A stretch of DNA of 64,000 bases, from NCBI RefSeq assembly GCF_910592395.1, contig NC_088309.1:9922501-9986500 (forward strand), in the 5' to 3' direction. This document shows positions 48,242 through 59,628 of the stretch, in pieces. Within the stretch, counting starts at the first letter, position 1. Each line of letters opens with the position of its first letter. The notes below the pieces were generated by a model that was not told where the DNA came from, did no database searches, and saw only the letters and a program-made list of their open reading frames with translations. The stretch comes from Lineus longissimus. Its lineage: Eukaryota; Nemertea; Pilidiophora; Heteronemertea; Lineidae. Position numbers and translations under genes: made by a program.

Positions 48242-48640
48242 CTGAAATGATAGCAATATAGGCCTGTATTTATCATATCAGTGACAGTGACATTGTAGTC
48301 ATGAGATTAATAAGCAGTGTCATGGTAGTAGTACTTGGTCGACTTTATTCACGAAGTAAGTCCACGCAACGTTAATAAGAGTACACAAATCTTTTGTGAG
48401 TTAGGATTGAACAAAAGGACACCCGCAAACGGACAATAGCTCATGCACTGCGTAAAGTCATGAGGCCTTTGTGAATATGGTATACGGTACCGGTAGGCTA
48501 TAGATAGTTGGCGATGGTACTGGTAGGTAGGTAGGCTCTTCATTAATAGTGTTCAGAGGGTGACAGTGCTTGAAAATAATGGCCTCCGTCTCCAACATGC
48601 TGGGCACGGGTGTCTAGATAAAACAATAAAACTGTAATAT
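48242..48640. other. Unassigned interior of composite element
   Basis: No coding or repeat structure recognised. Confidence 0.4.
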
Positions 48641-49326
48641 TCCATACCAGTCAAGATTATCTCGCCTCGTTGGCCGCTGTTCGCTACTCTACCGCAGGAT
48701 CAATTCGCCAGAGGACGCCGAAAAGCTCCAAGAAGATCTAGACAAACTCATAAGCTGGGCCAACAAATGGCAGATGAGTTTTAATCCAACAAAATGCAAC
48801 ATCTTAAGAATATCTAGGAAAAAGAAAGTAACGAAGAACAGCTACACCATGCTAGGCCACACACTAGAGCTAATTGACAGGGGAAATACCTGGGCGTACA
48901 GCTTGATAGTGACCTCAGCTGGGGCCCCCACATCGCCCAAGTTACGCAAAAGGCAACAAGATCTATCAACTTCCTCCAGAGAAACATAGGGAAATGCTCC
49001 AGAACAACTAAAGATAAAGCATACACATCAATGGTCCGGCCACACCTCGAATACGCAAGCAGCGCATGGGATCCCCACAAACAGAAGCAAATAGATCAGC
49101 TCGAGAAAGTGCAATCCAAAGCAGCCAGATTCGTGACAGGGAACCATCGACGAGAGGCCAGCGTCACATCAATGAAAGAAGAACTAGGATGGCCGAGCCT
49201 CCAGCAACGCCGTTTCGTCAGCCGCACCTGCCTCTTCTACAAAGCCCTCAACAACAATGTAGCCCTGCCAATACCATCCGGCATCCACCACCTGAAACCA
49301 TCAAGAGTAAACCACCAATTCTCCTT

Positions 49327-49856
49327 GGTAACCGGAAAAACGCCGACCGACCGACCGACTGACCGACCGACCTTCCGACCTACCAACCCAAGGAGTTTCG
49401 TAGTTGAGTCACAGGTCTCATAAGTCAATGTGATATATCCAATCCACGATAGCAGGTCACGTGAAATGAAATAGTAAACAAGCGCACGTGCGCTGGTCAA
49501 ATGACAACAAATGCATGTTGCGCGTTGCAGTTCATGCATTGCATCGGTCGAGACACTCGAGTAGAAAAACTACAGTGCATAGATTAGGCCCAAATCATTT
49601 TTTTATATCCACCGACCATGTAGACAAAGCATATCTTTAGAGTATCGTTATCAGTTCCTTACCGCGTGAACTCGTTTTCCCGGTATAATTGACTGGAGAT
49701 GCTGCTGTCAGACACGTCGGACTCCATCACGTCCATTGCGCTGGGCACTACACAGATACATGTGCTATAGAGAAGCGAAAGGGATACTGCACTATGACGG
49801 TAGGTTGGCAGGTCAGTCGGTCGGTCGGTCGGTCGGTCGGCGTTTTTCCGGTTACC
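49327..49856. mobile_element. 530-bp Mutator-like MITE with CCGA-repeat arms
   Basis: Ends GGTAACCGGAAAAACGCCGACC... and its exact complement. The arms run into (CCGA)n and (GGTC)n tracts. It is flanked by a perfect 9-bp duplication, ATTCTCCTT (49318-49326 and 49857-49865). Removing the element restores a continuous LINE reading frame across the site. A 9-bp duplication with long repeats suggests Mutator-type mobilisation. Confidence 0.85.
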
Positions 49857-49914
49857 ATTCTCCTTCACCATCCCAACAGCAAAAACAGATCTTTACAAAT
49901 ACAGCTTCTTCCCT

Positions 49915-50833
49915 CGGCGGGCAGAAAATGCATGCTGCATACCGTCTGCAGACTGGGGGTTTTCTCATGAGTCAAAAGAATCTAAGGTTTGGAATTAGGG
50001 GACCATATCAGTAGTTGCTTTGCGCCAACTTTTTTTCAAAGTTTGTTTTCTTATATTTGAATTACCTGTGAATCATCTTGCAGGAAGATTTTTTTTGATG
50101 ACGTACTTAATACAGAACATGTATATTGTATCGGCCTGTTGTGCCTCGTGCGCCTGGTTGATTGGCCGGCAAGCCAAGGTTGGGTTCGTCTCAAAGGCAG
50201 CATTTCATGATAAAAAGTGCTGAATGACATGGGTAAATATAATTAAAGATAACAGAATGAAGAAACCCAGGGAACAGAAAACCATTGTATATCAAACACC
50301 CACCTTGACAGTTCTCCTCTGTCTCTTGATGTTAAGTGAAAATACCGGCCTCTTTGACATTCTAAACAGGTGTTGTTAGGCCAAATAAAAAATGTTTTCA
50401 GGCAAATGTTTATTACTACAGTCCTGGTCACAAGATACATCCTAGCTGATTAGCATCATGTAGGCCCTACGTGCTAAATCCGTGCGAGTCACACATACAT
50501 GTAGCGTGCCAGTGGATGCACTTGGTTCACAGTTAAAGGAATTTAGGCCTACACCCCAACTCGTGGTGTATCGCAAAGCCTGTTTGCACAACGGCCTAGA
50601 TAATCTTTGTTCTACCGTTTGGCATATACCTGAAATGGCCTCTTATTTTTTAGTGTGAAAATCACATGGCAACTGTTGAGATGGTCCCCTAATTCCAGAT
50701 CTTAATTTTAATACAGAAGTTGGCTGAAAGCAACTGCTGAATTGGTCCCCTAATTCCAGACCTTAGATTCTATTGACTCATGAGAAAACCCCCAGTCTGC
50801 AGACGGTATGCAGCATGCATTTTCTGCCCGCCG
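49915..50833. mobile_element. 919-bp element with ~115-bp terminal inverted repeats
   Basis: The left arm (CGGCGGGCAGAAAATGC..., 49915 to about 50030) matches the complement of about 50715-50833 with few mismatches. It is flanked by CTTCTTCCCT on both sides (49905-49914 and 50834-50843), a 10-bp duplication. Excision restores the LINE C-terminus (FFP-RTIR). No transposase inside. Long arms and a 9-11 bp duplication fit a Mutator-like MITE. Confidence 0.85.
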
Positions 50834-50883
50834 CTTCTTCCCTCGCACTATCAGAATATGGAACATCCTCCCGTAGCGAGTAA

Positions 50884-51074
50884 AACACACGTTGGGCTTC
50901 AGCCCCAATAGAATGTAGTAGGAGTCCTCTCTTGCGTTGCGGTGAGACTTTATTCCTCTCATCTTCAGCAGCAATGAGGTAATTCTCAAACATCGACTTC
51001 CAGAATTTCCACTGGAAAGCAGGTTTACCAGGACTCTGGAGGAACGGTGCAGGTGGTGGCAGAGAAAATGCCAT
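50884..51074 (-). pseudogene. gag N-terminal remnant of the composite LTR element
   Basis: The minus-strand frame from the ATG at 51074 has the gypsy gag opening pattern (PPPAPFLQSPGKPAFQWKFW, then FENYLIAAE and KRGLLLHSIGAEAQRV). It breaks off at about 50884, where LINE sequence begins. It lies at the expected distance from the upstream LTR. Confidence 0.75.
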
Positions 51075-51302
51075 TTCTTAGAAATGTGCCTAGGAACGAG
51101 GTTCGAAGTAATGTCAGCAGCGCGGCAAGATCGTAGTAGGGAAGTAACAAATCGAACCTAGGGACGGGTTTAAAAACACATGGATGCAAAGTGATGAGCA
51201 AAAGTTCCCAAAATTCTAGTAATGGAGCATTGTGAGTGCCGGACAACGTTCATTCCGCGCAGCAGATTCTTATCTTCAATTCACACATCCTCGTCGCCAC
51301 AA

Positions 51303-51476
51303 TGTGGTATCTTAACAGTAGCAATCATCAATGAAAGAAGCAAGTCTTGTAAACTATAACAATGTTCTTAATTACTCATCATCCCGTCTCCAGACTCCGG
51401 AGAGTCCAGTTACACATTCATAACTAGGTGGAAGCATCTGCTGTAGCAGACGACAGTAATACTTCAAGACACGACA
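51303..51476 (-). repeat. 5' LTR of composite element (minus strand)
   Basis: 174 bp. On the minus strand it is followed after two bases by GTGGCGACGAGGATG, the probable primer-binding region. Confidence 0.88.
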
Positions 51477-52454
51477 AGTACCGGGAGTTCATTTTTCTCC
51501 ATGATCCAAACACTGTAGATTCAATACAGGTCTTAGACATATTCCTTGTGATCTGGGGCAAGTCATTTCAAATCTTGTGTCTTTTAAAAGAAGTGTTTCT
51601 TCAATGAAAACCAATGTTTGGATTATGATTAAATTCCTCACAGGACCAAGACACAAGTCTACAAGCCTGTAGCCAGGGATGATCCCAGTGGACTAATAAA
51701 GCAAGGGATTCTACAGTTGGGACACTGAAGACTCTTAAAGGTTCTCTCAGGCTTCCTAAGACGGCAGCGTTGTCACAATTTCTCTCTGGGAAATCCACTA
51801 ATTTTACATGGTCACTTTTAACTGAAGTGAAGCGATAACTTCTCTCCGAATAAGCTAGAAAAAAAACTAGAGATGTGCACAAACTAAATCTTCTTTTATT
51901 AGTCAAAGCATTCAACAGGAAGGGATTCATTCCTCCACCTTATATTTGAAGACTTGTACATACATGTACATTTTCAATGATTTATACAATGTAGAGTTGA
52001 AGAAAAATTAAATACTGGTACCAATGGTTCCCTCCTCAACTCATTATTTCAGATGGAATGTATTCCTTTGATGCTGTTTACAGGATAAATAATAGATCAC
52101 AATAGCACCATTTTATGCACTATATTATAGTAAAAGAAACTAGAACTATGATAACTAGCCTTGGGAAATGAGCTGCTAGGCAATCCACCACTACAAGTTA
52201 AACCCGGTAAAGTGGGTCTGTACTCCACAATTAGGATGGGGCCTCAGTAAATGGAAACAATTTCCAGTTACAGCATCCTTTGTCATTTGGCACCGGTTGT
52301 GGACCTCCAACAGATGGTGATGAAAGCATTATTACATGTATTTTTATCAGCTGGCTCTCACACGATTAAAAAGTTCTCCCTGAGAATCTGCACCACAGGC
52401 GAAAGCACTCGAAGGTATCCCATATTGTTCTTCTTAAGGGAATCAATAGAATCA

Positions 52455-52530
52455 ATTTAGAGTGGTTGATCGGTAGATCTGATTAGAATCAATTTAGAGT
52501 GGTTGATCGGTAGATCTGATAAGAATATCA
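52455..52530. repeat. 37-bp tandem duplication at the copy C stop codon
   Basis: The segment with the stop codon (TTAGAGTGGTTGATCGGTAG on the plus strand) occurs at 52457 and again at 52494. The reading frame uses the stop at 52494-52496, so the extra copy lies in the 3'UTR. Confidence 0.9.
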
Positions 52531-55500
52531 TGAACCTGAAAGAATGAATTGAATACATTTGAAACCAGTACATAGAGCAAGGAGAGACCAGGCCTCTTAC
52601 ATGTAAATATCCTTGGTGGCAGATCATCAAGAATAGATAAGAGAACCATATTCATCATATCAAGCATAGCTTGATTTATGCATGATTATAATCATAAATC
52701 AATACGGTGACAAATTTTTCTGGGAACTCTCCCAAGCATGAAAAACATGTTATTGATATGTCACTAACATCTGTAATCTCTGACTTAATTTTAAAGATTA
52801 TTAGATGGTGTCCTCCACTCTGTAATGAAAATACTAGCAGGAAGATTTAAGGATTTAAACGTTTTTGAGTAAGTGTTTACCTGAACCCTGGCTGGAGCAC
52901 TCAGGGCATAGAGCAGAGCGTCTGCCACATCGGATGGTTGTAAAGGCTAAAACAAGAAAGAGAGAGAGACATCCTGGGTTATGTAACAAGTAAAATCACA
53001 TCCTGGGCTGGCACAGACAAGTTTGTCAATGATGTTTTCCGAGGCCCCATCCTAATTATGGAGTACAGACCCACTTTACCGGGTTTAACTTGTAGCGGTG
53101 GATTGCCAAGCAGCTCATTTCCCAAGGCTAGTTGGGTTGTATTTCAAGATGATACTTGAGTAAAATGGCAAGATTTCTTAACAGCATGGTACCATCTTAT
53201 AAATCCTCCCTCCTATTGTCCAACATTATTTGTTATACTTATTGATACTTACTGTTACCTTCTTGTACAGACTTTCTATTTTCTTTTGGTCACCATCAAA
53301 AAGCACCTCAAAGAATGCAGTTTCCACAAATCCAGGGCTGATGGACTGTATGAAGAAAAGGACAACATTATCCTGGAAGTTGCATATTTTTCAGACAACA
53401 GCGTTCTGCACAAGTTGGTCGTATTTCAATTTGCAGCTTGATTTCCCAAATAATTGATCACTTCAAATTTTTCCACACTCAGCAGACAAGTAAAATTGAC
53501 TAACATGCTTGCAGTGAAGTGGTAAACTTTCATGTATTAGTCGACTTATACATCTATCTTTATACTATTGTGCAACACACTAACTTTGGAAATCAAAGAT
53601 GGATTTTTTGTCATAAGATGTCTAATTACCGTGACCCTAATGTTAGATTTCATTGCCTGTAACTCCTGTCGCAGACCCTCTGTCAATGCTGTCACCGCAT
53701 ATTTGGTTGCCGCATAGAAATGTGTGTCAGCCGCAGGCGTTACTCGGTGTCCACTCATACTGAAGATAACAAAGAGGAAGAAATGATGGCCAAGCTGCAT
53801 TAAAGGGGTACCCCGTTCATAATTAGTAGTGGTCCAGGAAAATAGAAATGCAGCTAGGCACAATGCCGTAGTGCAGTTGTTAATCATACAAATTTTCTGA
53901 AACTTGGTATTCATGGCATTTGTATATCCGTCTACGCAACGACAATGTAGTTCAGACGTATTCACGCAATTGAAGCGGTTCTATATAAGGTTAAAAATTA
54001 CCTATTTATATGTATAATATGTCCATCATCGACATTCCGAGCCTTCATGGACTTGATAGCCTCTCTTGTGACAACTGATAGTCCAAGAACATTCAACTGC
54101 AAAGAAATCATGACTTTAATCTACCTAACGAAACCAAAGTCTTTCTGATAAGGAATCAGGCAACTAGGGAACATATGGATTCAACATCAAAGACACCGCC
54201 CGTTCCAAAAGACACATGTTCGGACAGAGCCCTCTCGGGTCACGCATCGAACCAAGCCAATTCCGCACAACTGGAACTTGAACAATTCTTCAATCAGCCG
54301 AACATAGTCATTACAAATGCTCCGTTTTAAAGCAAACGCCAGCTTCCAATTTACTGATTTCTATAAGACTATTCAGATATAGTGTCAAAGCCAACATTGA
54401 CATGAAAAGCGATATGTTGCGACACTTAAAATTTCAACAGTTTTGAGAATAAGTGATGGAACTGTTTTGAGAATAATTTTCAAAATGCGTTTTTCTACTC
54501 CACATGTCATCATCAGATATTTTTGTGGTGAGCAATTAAGCATGTTGTCGGTGCTTAATAATGGATCATCTAAGGGTATCAATCGTATGGTACCATTTGT
54601 TGTCATCAAATGGGATATTCATATCTTACCAATTGTCACAGACTACAATGAGTTTTATAGCAGGTTTAATGTCGCGTTCGCAGTAAAAAACGAAAAAAAG
54701 TATGAACAAATTATGCAAAATGTCTCGACTTTTGCGGTCAAACGTTCACATGTTTAGAAAACACATTTTTGTTTATTTAAATTGTTCTTATTTAATTTCA
54801 CTGTTATCTGATGGGATATTTGATAGTTTTGTGATTTTGAAGCGAAGTTTCTTGGTTTTTAAGATTAGAAAAATGGTTCATTTTCCCATCGATGAGCTTG
54901 TTTTGGCAAACATTCAAGTGCAAAGTGGTGTGAAGTATACCGTTCCAATATTATTGTTGAACACGCCATTTGGCTTAAACCTTACACGCATTTATGATGC
55001 GTACATTTTGAGCAATCTCATCATTAAGATACAACAGCATATGTGCCTGTCACAACCTGATTTTGTGTTTTTACAAAAAAAACAAATTGCAAGCTAATCG
55101 GTGATTTCATGCAGCTCAATTGCGGTTTGATTGGCAATTAGCTGCTATTCAAAATTTACAAACTCACCTGCCTAAATTGTTACATTATTCACATTTTAAA
55201 TATAGGTCAACAATTTATATTGTATGTACATTGTCTTTGTTACACGAAAAATCATATGTATACTGTATATGCAGAGTATGTGTTTTTCGTTTTTCAAATT
55301 TTTGGCATTCTATTATTGTTTTAATTGCACCTCAGCTCAGTTTGTAGCTGAATTAAATGGGCTTCATCATGGCTTCCAGTTAATTGCCCGAGAGAGCTGT
55401 GGGATCAAAGGGAACTTGCCATGCCCTGTCTCTTTATTTGAAACACTCTGACGAAACTAACTTCAAGTATTTTGCACTTTTTTATTCACTCATTGCAGAA

Positions 55501-56707
55501 ATTTTTTAACACCTGCATATCTACTATCAGAAACCAATAATAGTTCAGAGCCAACATTCTTTTAACACCTCATGCTTCAGATTAAATTGTTGTCTTTATT
55601 TCAGACTACTAAACGGCGTATGAAGCAGGCCGCACAACAGGTAATTTGTAGTCAATTTTCAGACCAGTTAACTATGGCAGAAGGCAGTTAGAAAATGTTC
55701 AATGGTCGTGTACAATACAATTTGTGATGTTTACAAACCCAACAACTTTTGGTTTTACCTACTTCTAACATTGCCCTCCACTTCTCTTCATCCCCTTTAG
55801 CTAGTGGAGCACTGAAAGCAACTCCTGCATTGTTGACACATACATCCACGCCTCCAAAGTCATCAGTCTGTCGAATTTTCTTGAACATTGCAGCGATTTG
55901 CTCGGTATCCCTAAGATCACATTGAATTGGTAGTACAGACCCCTTCTCGTCTTTTAATTCTTCAGCAATTGCCTGAAATGAACAGAAAGAATAATTTGTC
56001 TTCTTAAAGGAGGACTATAGGCAGGAGCAGAGGGGCTAATTTGGCCATCTTTAGGTGACTAATATACACAGTAAGGGCCCTAGGTCATGTCATTGTCAGA
56101 TTCAGCACTAAATATATTCCTCGTACAAGCGTGAATCATTTTGACGTACTATGAGATGTGAGAGACCCCTATTGGCGACTTTGTGTACTGTAACTTTATC
56201 TTGCCTGCCTAGGTGCTGCCTATATTGTCCCATTACTGCTCATTTTAAATTATTTTACTGACTCTGATCTATCCTCAAGAATCAGGTGGATGAGTATGAC
56301 AGAATCTGGAACCAGTACAACACGTCAGACCAGACTTTATATGCACATACTCAAGCCCTGCTGATATGATGACATGAAGCTCAGGGACACCAAGGCTTTG
56401 TTCTGGTGTACCAGTACCACAATGACAAAGATAGAGACAAAATGCTAAGAAAAGATGAAGAAGGTAGGTATTATCAAGTTAAATGTGACAAGCAAATAAC
56501 GGATTCCATTCTAGTCCTGGCGATTTGATTTTACATTAAATGTTACAAAATGAGCCTTTACACCAGACTGCCTACCTCTATTCCTTCAATAGTCCTAGCA
56601 CAGCCAACTACCTTCATTCCTCTCTTCACCAAGGTTTTCGTCATCTCTGCACCAATACCGCTTGATGCTCCAGTAACCAAGGCAACGCGCCCCACCCATC
56701 TTTCCAT
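52494..56707 (-). CDS. DHRS11: DHRS11-like short-chain dehydrogenase/reductase, copy C
   Basis: Seven exons: 56576-56707, 55763-55972, 54002-54096, 53630-53759, 53253-53345, 52881-52946 and 52494-52535. The product is 255 aa, with an intact frame and splice sites. TGASSGIG, NNAG, SMSGHRV, FYAATKYAV and the tail VHDILIRSTDQPL are all present. The residue after the catalytic Tyr is Ala here (FYAATK) rather than Ser, which is tolerated in the family because only Tyr and Lys are required. This copy sits head-to-head with CD2BP2 and retains the ancestral upstream neighbour. It is therefore the copy most likely to keep the original promoter context. The longer second intron contains AT-rich sequence only. 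Confidence 0.92.
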
Positions 56708-57479
56708 GGTGCCTCAAAATCAAATACAGCTGAGCTCAACCACAAAATGATTATCCCTGAAATGAACAAATCTCTAGCAATTAGCGATTGCAATGGGGGT
56801 TAATACTGAAGCAGATAGTCTTTGCATTTCAGTCACAAACAACTTTGAACTAGGTCTCACTCAATTCACGCAAAACAATTATCCACAAATTTCACCATGC
56901 CATGCAGATAGTATTGCAAACCAGGAAATGTTTGTGTGCTTTTCATTTTCCTTTTTCTTTTGCATTTACAGATAATAGGCCCAATTACTGCTGTTTTGCG
57001 ACACCCTGTAGACTGACTGTGTGTAGTAGTGTAGCCTACGGACTGTAGCTCCGACACTAGCTGTGTAGCCTACTTTACACTACACTTTAAAAGTACCTTT
57101 ATTTAGCCTAAAACAACGGTTTATGCGTAAAACTGAATTTGAATCACGTAGTCAACTAAACAAAATAACAAAACTTGCTTATCGAAATCCTGTCAATATA
57201 TTTCGTTGAGATAACAGTAAATTATGACGATTATAAAACGTCTGTGTACAAATGAGAAAAATGCACGTGTGACCCAAAGTAGCTGAGCACGAAATTTATT
57301 TCCAAACAAAAGTCCTTTTTCATAAATTTGAGTAATGTGAAGATATCATTTTCTATTTATTACTAAATTCTTAAATATTTGCCGTGCATTCTGATTAGAA
57401 TCTTGTTATTTGCGACTACTAATAATAATTAATATCGCCAAAACTAGCGATTGATTTCTGTAGTTTTACCCTTTGTTAA

Positions 57480-57613
57480 TTCTCATTTTGACCGAACTTT
57501 CTGCCGAAGAAATCAAATTAAATCACATTTTCTCTGTTACAAAATAAAGAATTAAGCCACATCTTGACTTATTTGATAGTTTAACATCCAAAGAATAAGT
57601 TGCATCCATCAAA
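57480..57613 (+). promoter_or_regulatory. CD2BP2 leader and duplication boundary
   Basis: The sequence common to units A, B and C stops exactly at 57479. Everything after it is unique and leads into CD2BP2. The DHRS11 copy C and CD2BP2 start codons are 907 bp apart and divergent. Confidence 0.6.
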
Positions 57614-59583
57614 ATGTCTAAAAGAAAAGCAATAGATGATGATTTAGAGTTTGAAACTGGAGGCCCTGTGGTCCAAAAAGCAAAAGCAAATCCAGATGTT
57701 GGCAGCCGGTTCAAAGAGAAACATTCATTAGACAGTGATGAAGAAGATGAAGATAAAGACAAGTACGATGTCATGGCTGAAGATGATATTGAGGGTGAGA
57801 CATTTATTTAGCACATCTGCCTTAATAGCCTAGGGAGGCATTACCTCGGTGTCACTGTCAGTGTCGGCGGCAGTGCATTCGATTCATGGATGATGATTGA
57901 ATGGGATTGGTAGGCTTAAAGAAAATGATGGAGATGGTAATGCCCAACCTCAGTTCTGTGAAACTAAGGGGAAGGACACCAAGACTGTCCACTCCAGGTT
58001 TCCATTGCTTAACTGGTTAGGTTGATGCTTACTACGATGGCAGGTTACATCTGCAAGCCATACTCAAAACTCCTATATATCCTAGAAACGACATGGGGAA
58101 CAGCTTTGAAGTACTTTGAAAAAATGAACACAAGGAGACGATTATGTCATACTTTGAACTTTCTTATAAATTAGAATTTTACTTCCAGGTCAAGAAGATG
58201 ACACCATAGATTATGATGATGGAATAAAGATCACTCCCTTCAACATGAAGGACGAATTGGAAGAAGGCCATTTTGATAAGGAGGGTACATTCATTTTTGA
58301 CAAAGAGGTAAATGATTGCGCATACAAATATGAAAAAATAGTCATCCAGCAAAGACAGCAATTACATCTAAATCGCTTGTCTAATCTTTAGCCAGAGACT
58401 CAAAGTAGAATTTCTCAATCCCTATCTGAAAGATTATGTTAAGAAGTCCTTACTGTGTTTGAAGCAGTACAGAATCTATTCAAGAATGGTCGGGAGAACA
58501 TTTATTTTTGTAGCTTCATTCTATTTATTCTATGTATTCATAACTTTTGTTCATACTTTACAGCAAAACATTGCTGATAACTGGCTGGAGAATATTGACT
58601 GGGTGAAAATCAAGGAACGACCCAAGGGTGCCAAGAATGATGACGATGATGATAGTGATGAGGAAGAGGAAGATAAAGTGGACAAGATAGACATTTATCA
58701 ACAAATTCTCAAATATCTTAAACCAGGAGAGTCTGTTGCTCGTGCCATCAAGCGGCTCGGTGGGAGCAAATCATCAAGCCAGCGGTGGAAAAAGCCAAAG
58801 CCAGGTCAAGTTGAAAAACCAGACGGGACTGATAAAGAAGCTATGTTGGAGCTGACGGGATTTGCAGATAAATTAACACAAATTGGAGACTATGACATTT
58901 ATTCAGACACTTTTGAAAAGTTGACGCATTTAGTGAACACTGCAAATGAGGCCAAGCCTAAGAAAGTTGAAATACCAGCTGATGCAGATTCAGATGATGC
59001 ATTAGATATGTTTGCTGATGACATTGATGAGAAAAAGGCAGACGCTGCAAATGGGAAGACAGTTGATGCAGAGAAAAAATCGGAAACAGGTATTTACTCT
59101 CGAGATCCTTCCTTAGCGTGCACCTCTGTTTAATCAAGGCATCCTCTCTACCAAGGACACTGATTTTGGTCTGAAATTGATCTTTTGCATTCAATTTGAC
59201 CTCTGTATCAAAACACATTTCTATCAGTTCATAGACGGCATGTGTCAGTCCTAAGGGTGTTCCTTGATAGGGTTCTACTGCACTTTCAATGGCTTTGATT
59301 GAAACAGTCACTGTCTCTTTTACCTGCTCGTTAAAAGAATTTGACCACAATATTCAATTTGCTTCCAGAAGCAGCCACAGCAAGTAATCCTTTAGATGAT
59401 GAGGTGATGTGGGAATACAAGTGGAACAGTGAAGGCGAGGAGGTCTTCGGCCCTTACTCAAGTAGCCAGATGCAGGAGTGGGTCGATGATGGCTTCTTCA
59501 AGGATGATGTCTTGGTGCGAAAAGCTGGAAACGATGGTGATTTCTACTCCTCGAGGCGGATCGAGTTTGACTTGTACACTTAG
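57614..59583 (+). CDS. CD2BP2: CD2BP2 homologue (U5 snRNP 52K, GYF domain)
   Basis: Four exons (57614-57794, 58189-58307, 58564-59089, 59369-59583) join in phase to 346 aa; human CD2BP2 is 341 aa. The N-terminus is charged and begins MSKRKAIDDDLEFE, with an acidic stretch. Exon 2 has the conserved ITPFNMKDELEEGHFD block. Exon 3 starts with NIADNWLENIDW, followed by IYQQILKYLKPGESV and LTHL. The C-terminal GYF domain (about residues 288-346) has WEYKW, FGPYSSSQMQEWV, GFF and RRIEFDLYT. The protein is a nuclear U5/tri-snRNP assembly factor, and its GYF domain binds proline-rich ligands. The ATG chosen is the first in frame and matches the family N-terminus. Confidence 0.95.
59114..59281 (-). 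mobile_element. Second full copy of the ~170-bp dispersed repeat
   Basis: The reverse complement aligns along its length with 17701-17861. Shared words are CACCCTTAGGACTGACA, GAGGTCAAATTGAATG and AGTGTCCTTGGTAGAGAGG. It occupies the third intron of CD2BP2. Confidence 0.75.
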
Positions 59584-59622
59584 ATTTGATATCTTCTGAT
59601 ATGCATTTCTGTGTGTGCTAAA

Positions 59623-59628
59623 AATAAA
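59623..59628 (+). terminator. CD2BP2 poly(A) signal
   Basis: AATAAA about 40 bp past the stop. A second AATAAA cluster near 60288 could serve a longer transcript. Confidence 0.55.

Larger units (their letters stand above)
48660..50880 (+). mobile_element. Decayed LINE 3' fragment split by two nested elements
   Basis: Plus-strand reading starts at a damaged catalytic box (RLVGRCSLLYRRI where (Y/F)ADD..LYR is expected). It continues DLDKLISWANKWQMSFNPTKC, QLDSDLSW, YTSMVRPHLEYASSAWDPHK and ELGWPSLQQRR. After the nested insertions it ends YKYSFFPRTIRIWNILP. This is the thumb and C-terminus of a Jockey/CR1-like LINE RT. It is truncated at both ends and interrupted at 49327-49856 and 49915-50833. 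Confidence 0.85.
45241..51476 (-). mobile_element. Composite LTR retrotransposon carrying gene fragments
   Basis: Two direct repeats of about 175 bp (45241-45415 and 51303-51476) have TG...CA ends on both strands and flank a 5.9-kb interior. The host site is AGTAA on the left and AGTAC on the right (AGTAC in unit A), a 4-5 bp target duplication. On the minus strand a polypurine tract (AGAAGGGGGAATA, 45416-45428) abuts the downstream LTR. A gag start lies about 230 bp inside the upstream LTR. Nearly all of gag-pol is absent. The interior instead contains a THAP gene (plus strand), a P2X7-C-terminus-like fragment, a LINE fragment and two nested DNA elements. Confidence 0.88.
45019..57479. repeat. 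Tandem duplication unit C (with a 6.2-kb LTR element inside)
   Basis: Third copy. Apart from the LTR element it is about 6.2 kb, longer than A and B because its second intron (54097-55762) retains about 1.1 kb missing in B (roughly 54212-55332) and only partly kept in A. It ends at CTTTGTTAA, directly before the CD2BP2 leader. Confidence 0.95.

Noticed and set aside
58958-59350. 130-codon minus-strand open frame over CD2BP2
   Set aside because: It is antisense to exon 3 and runs through the dispersed ~170-bp repeat in the intron. No domain and no splice logic.
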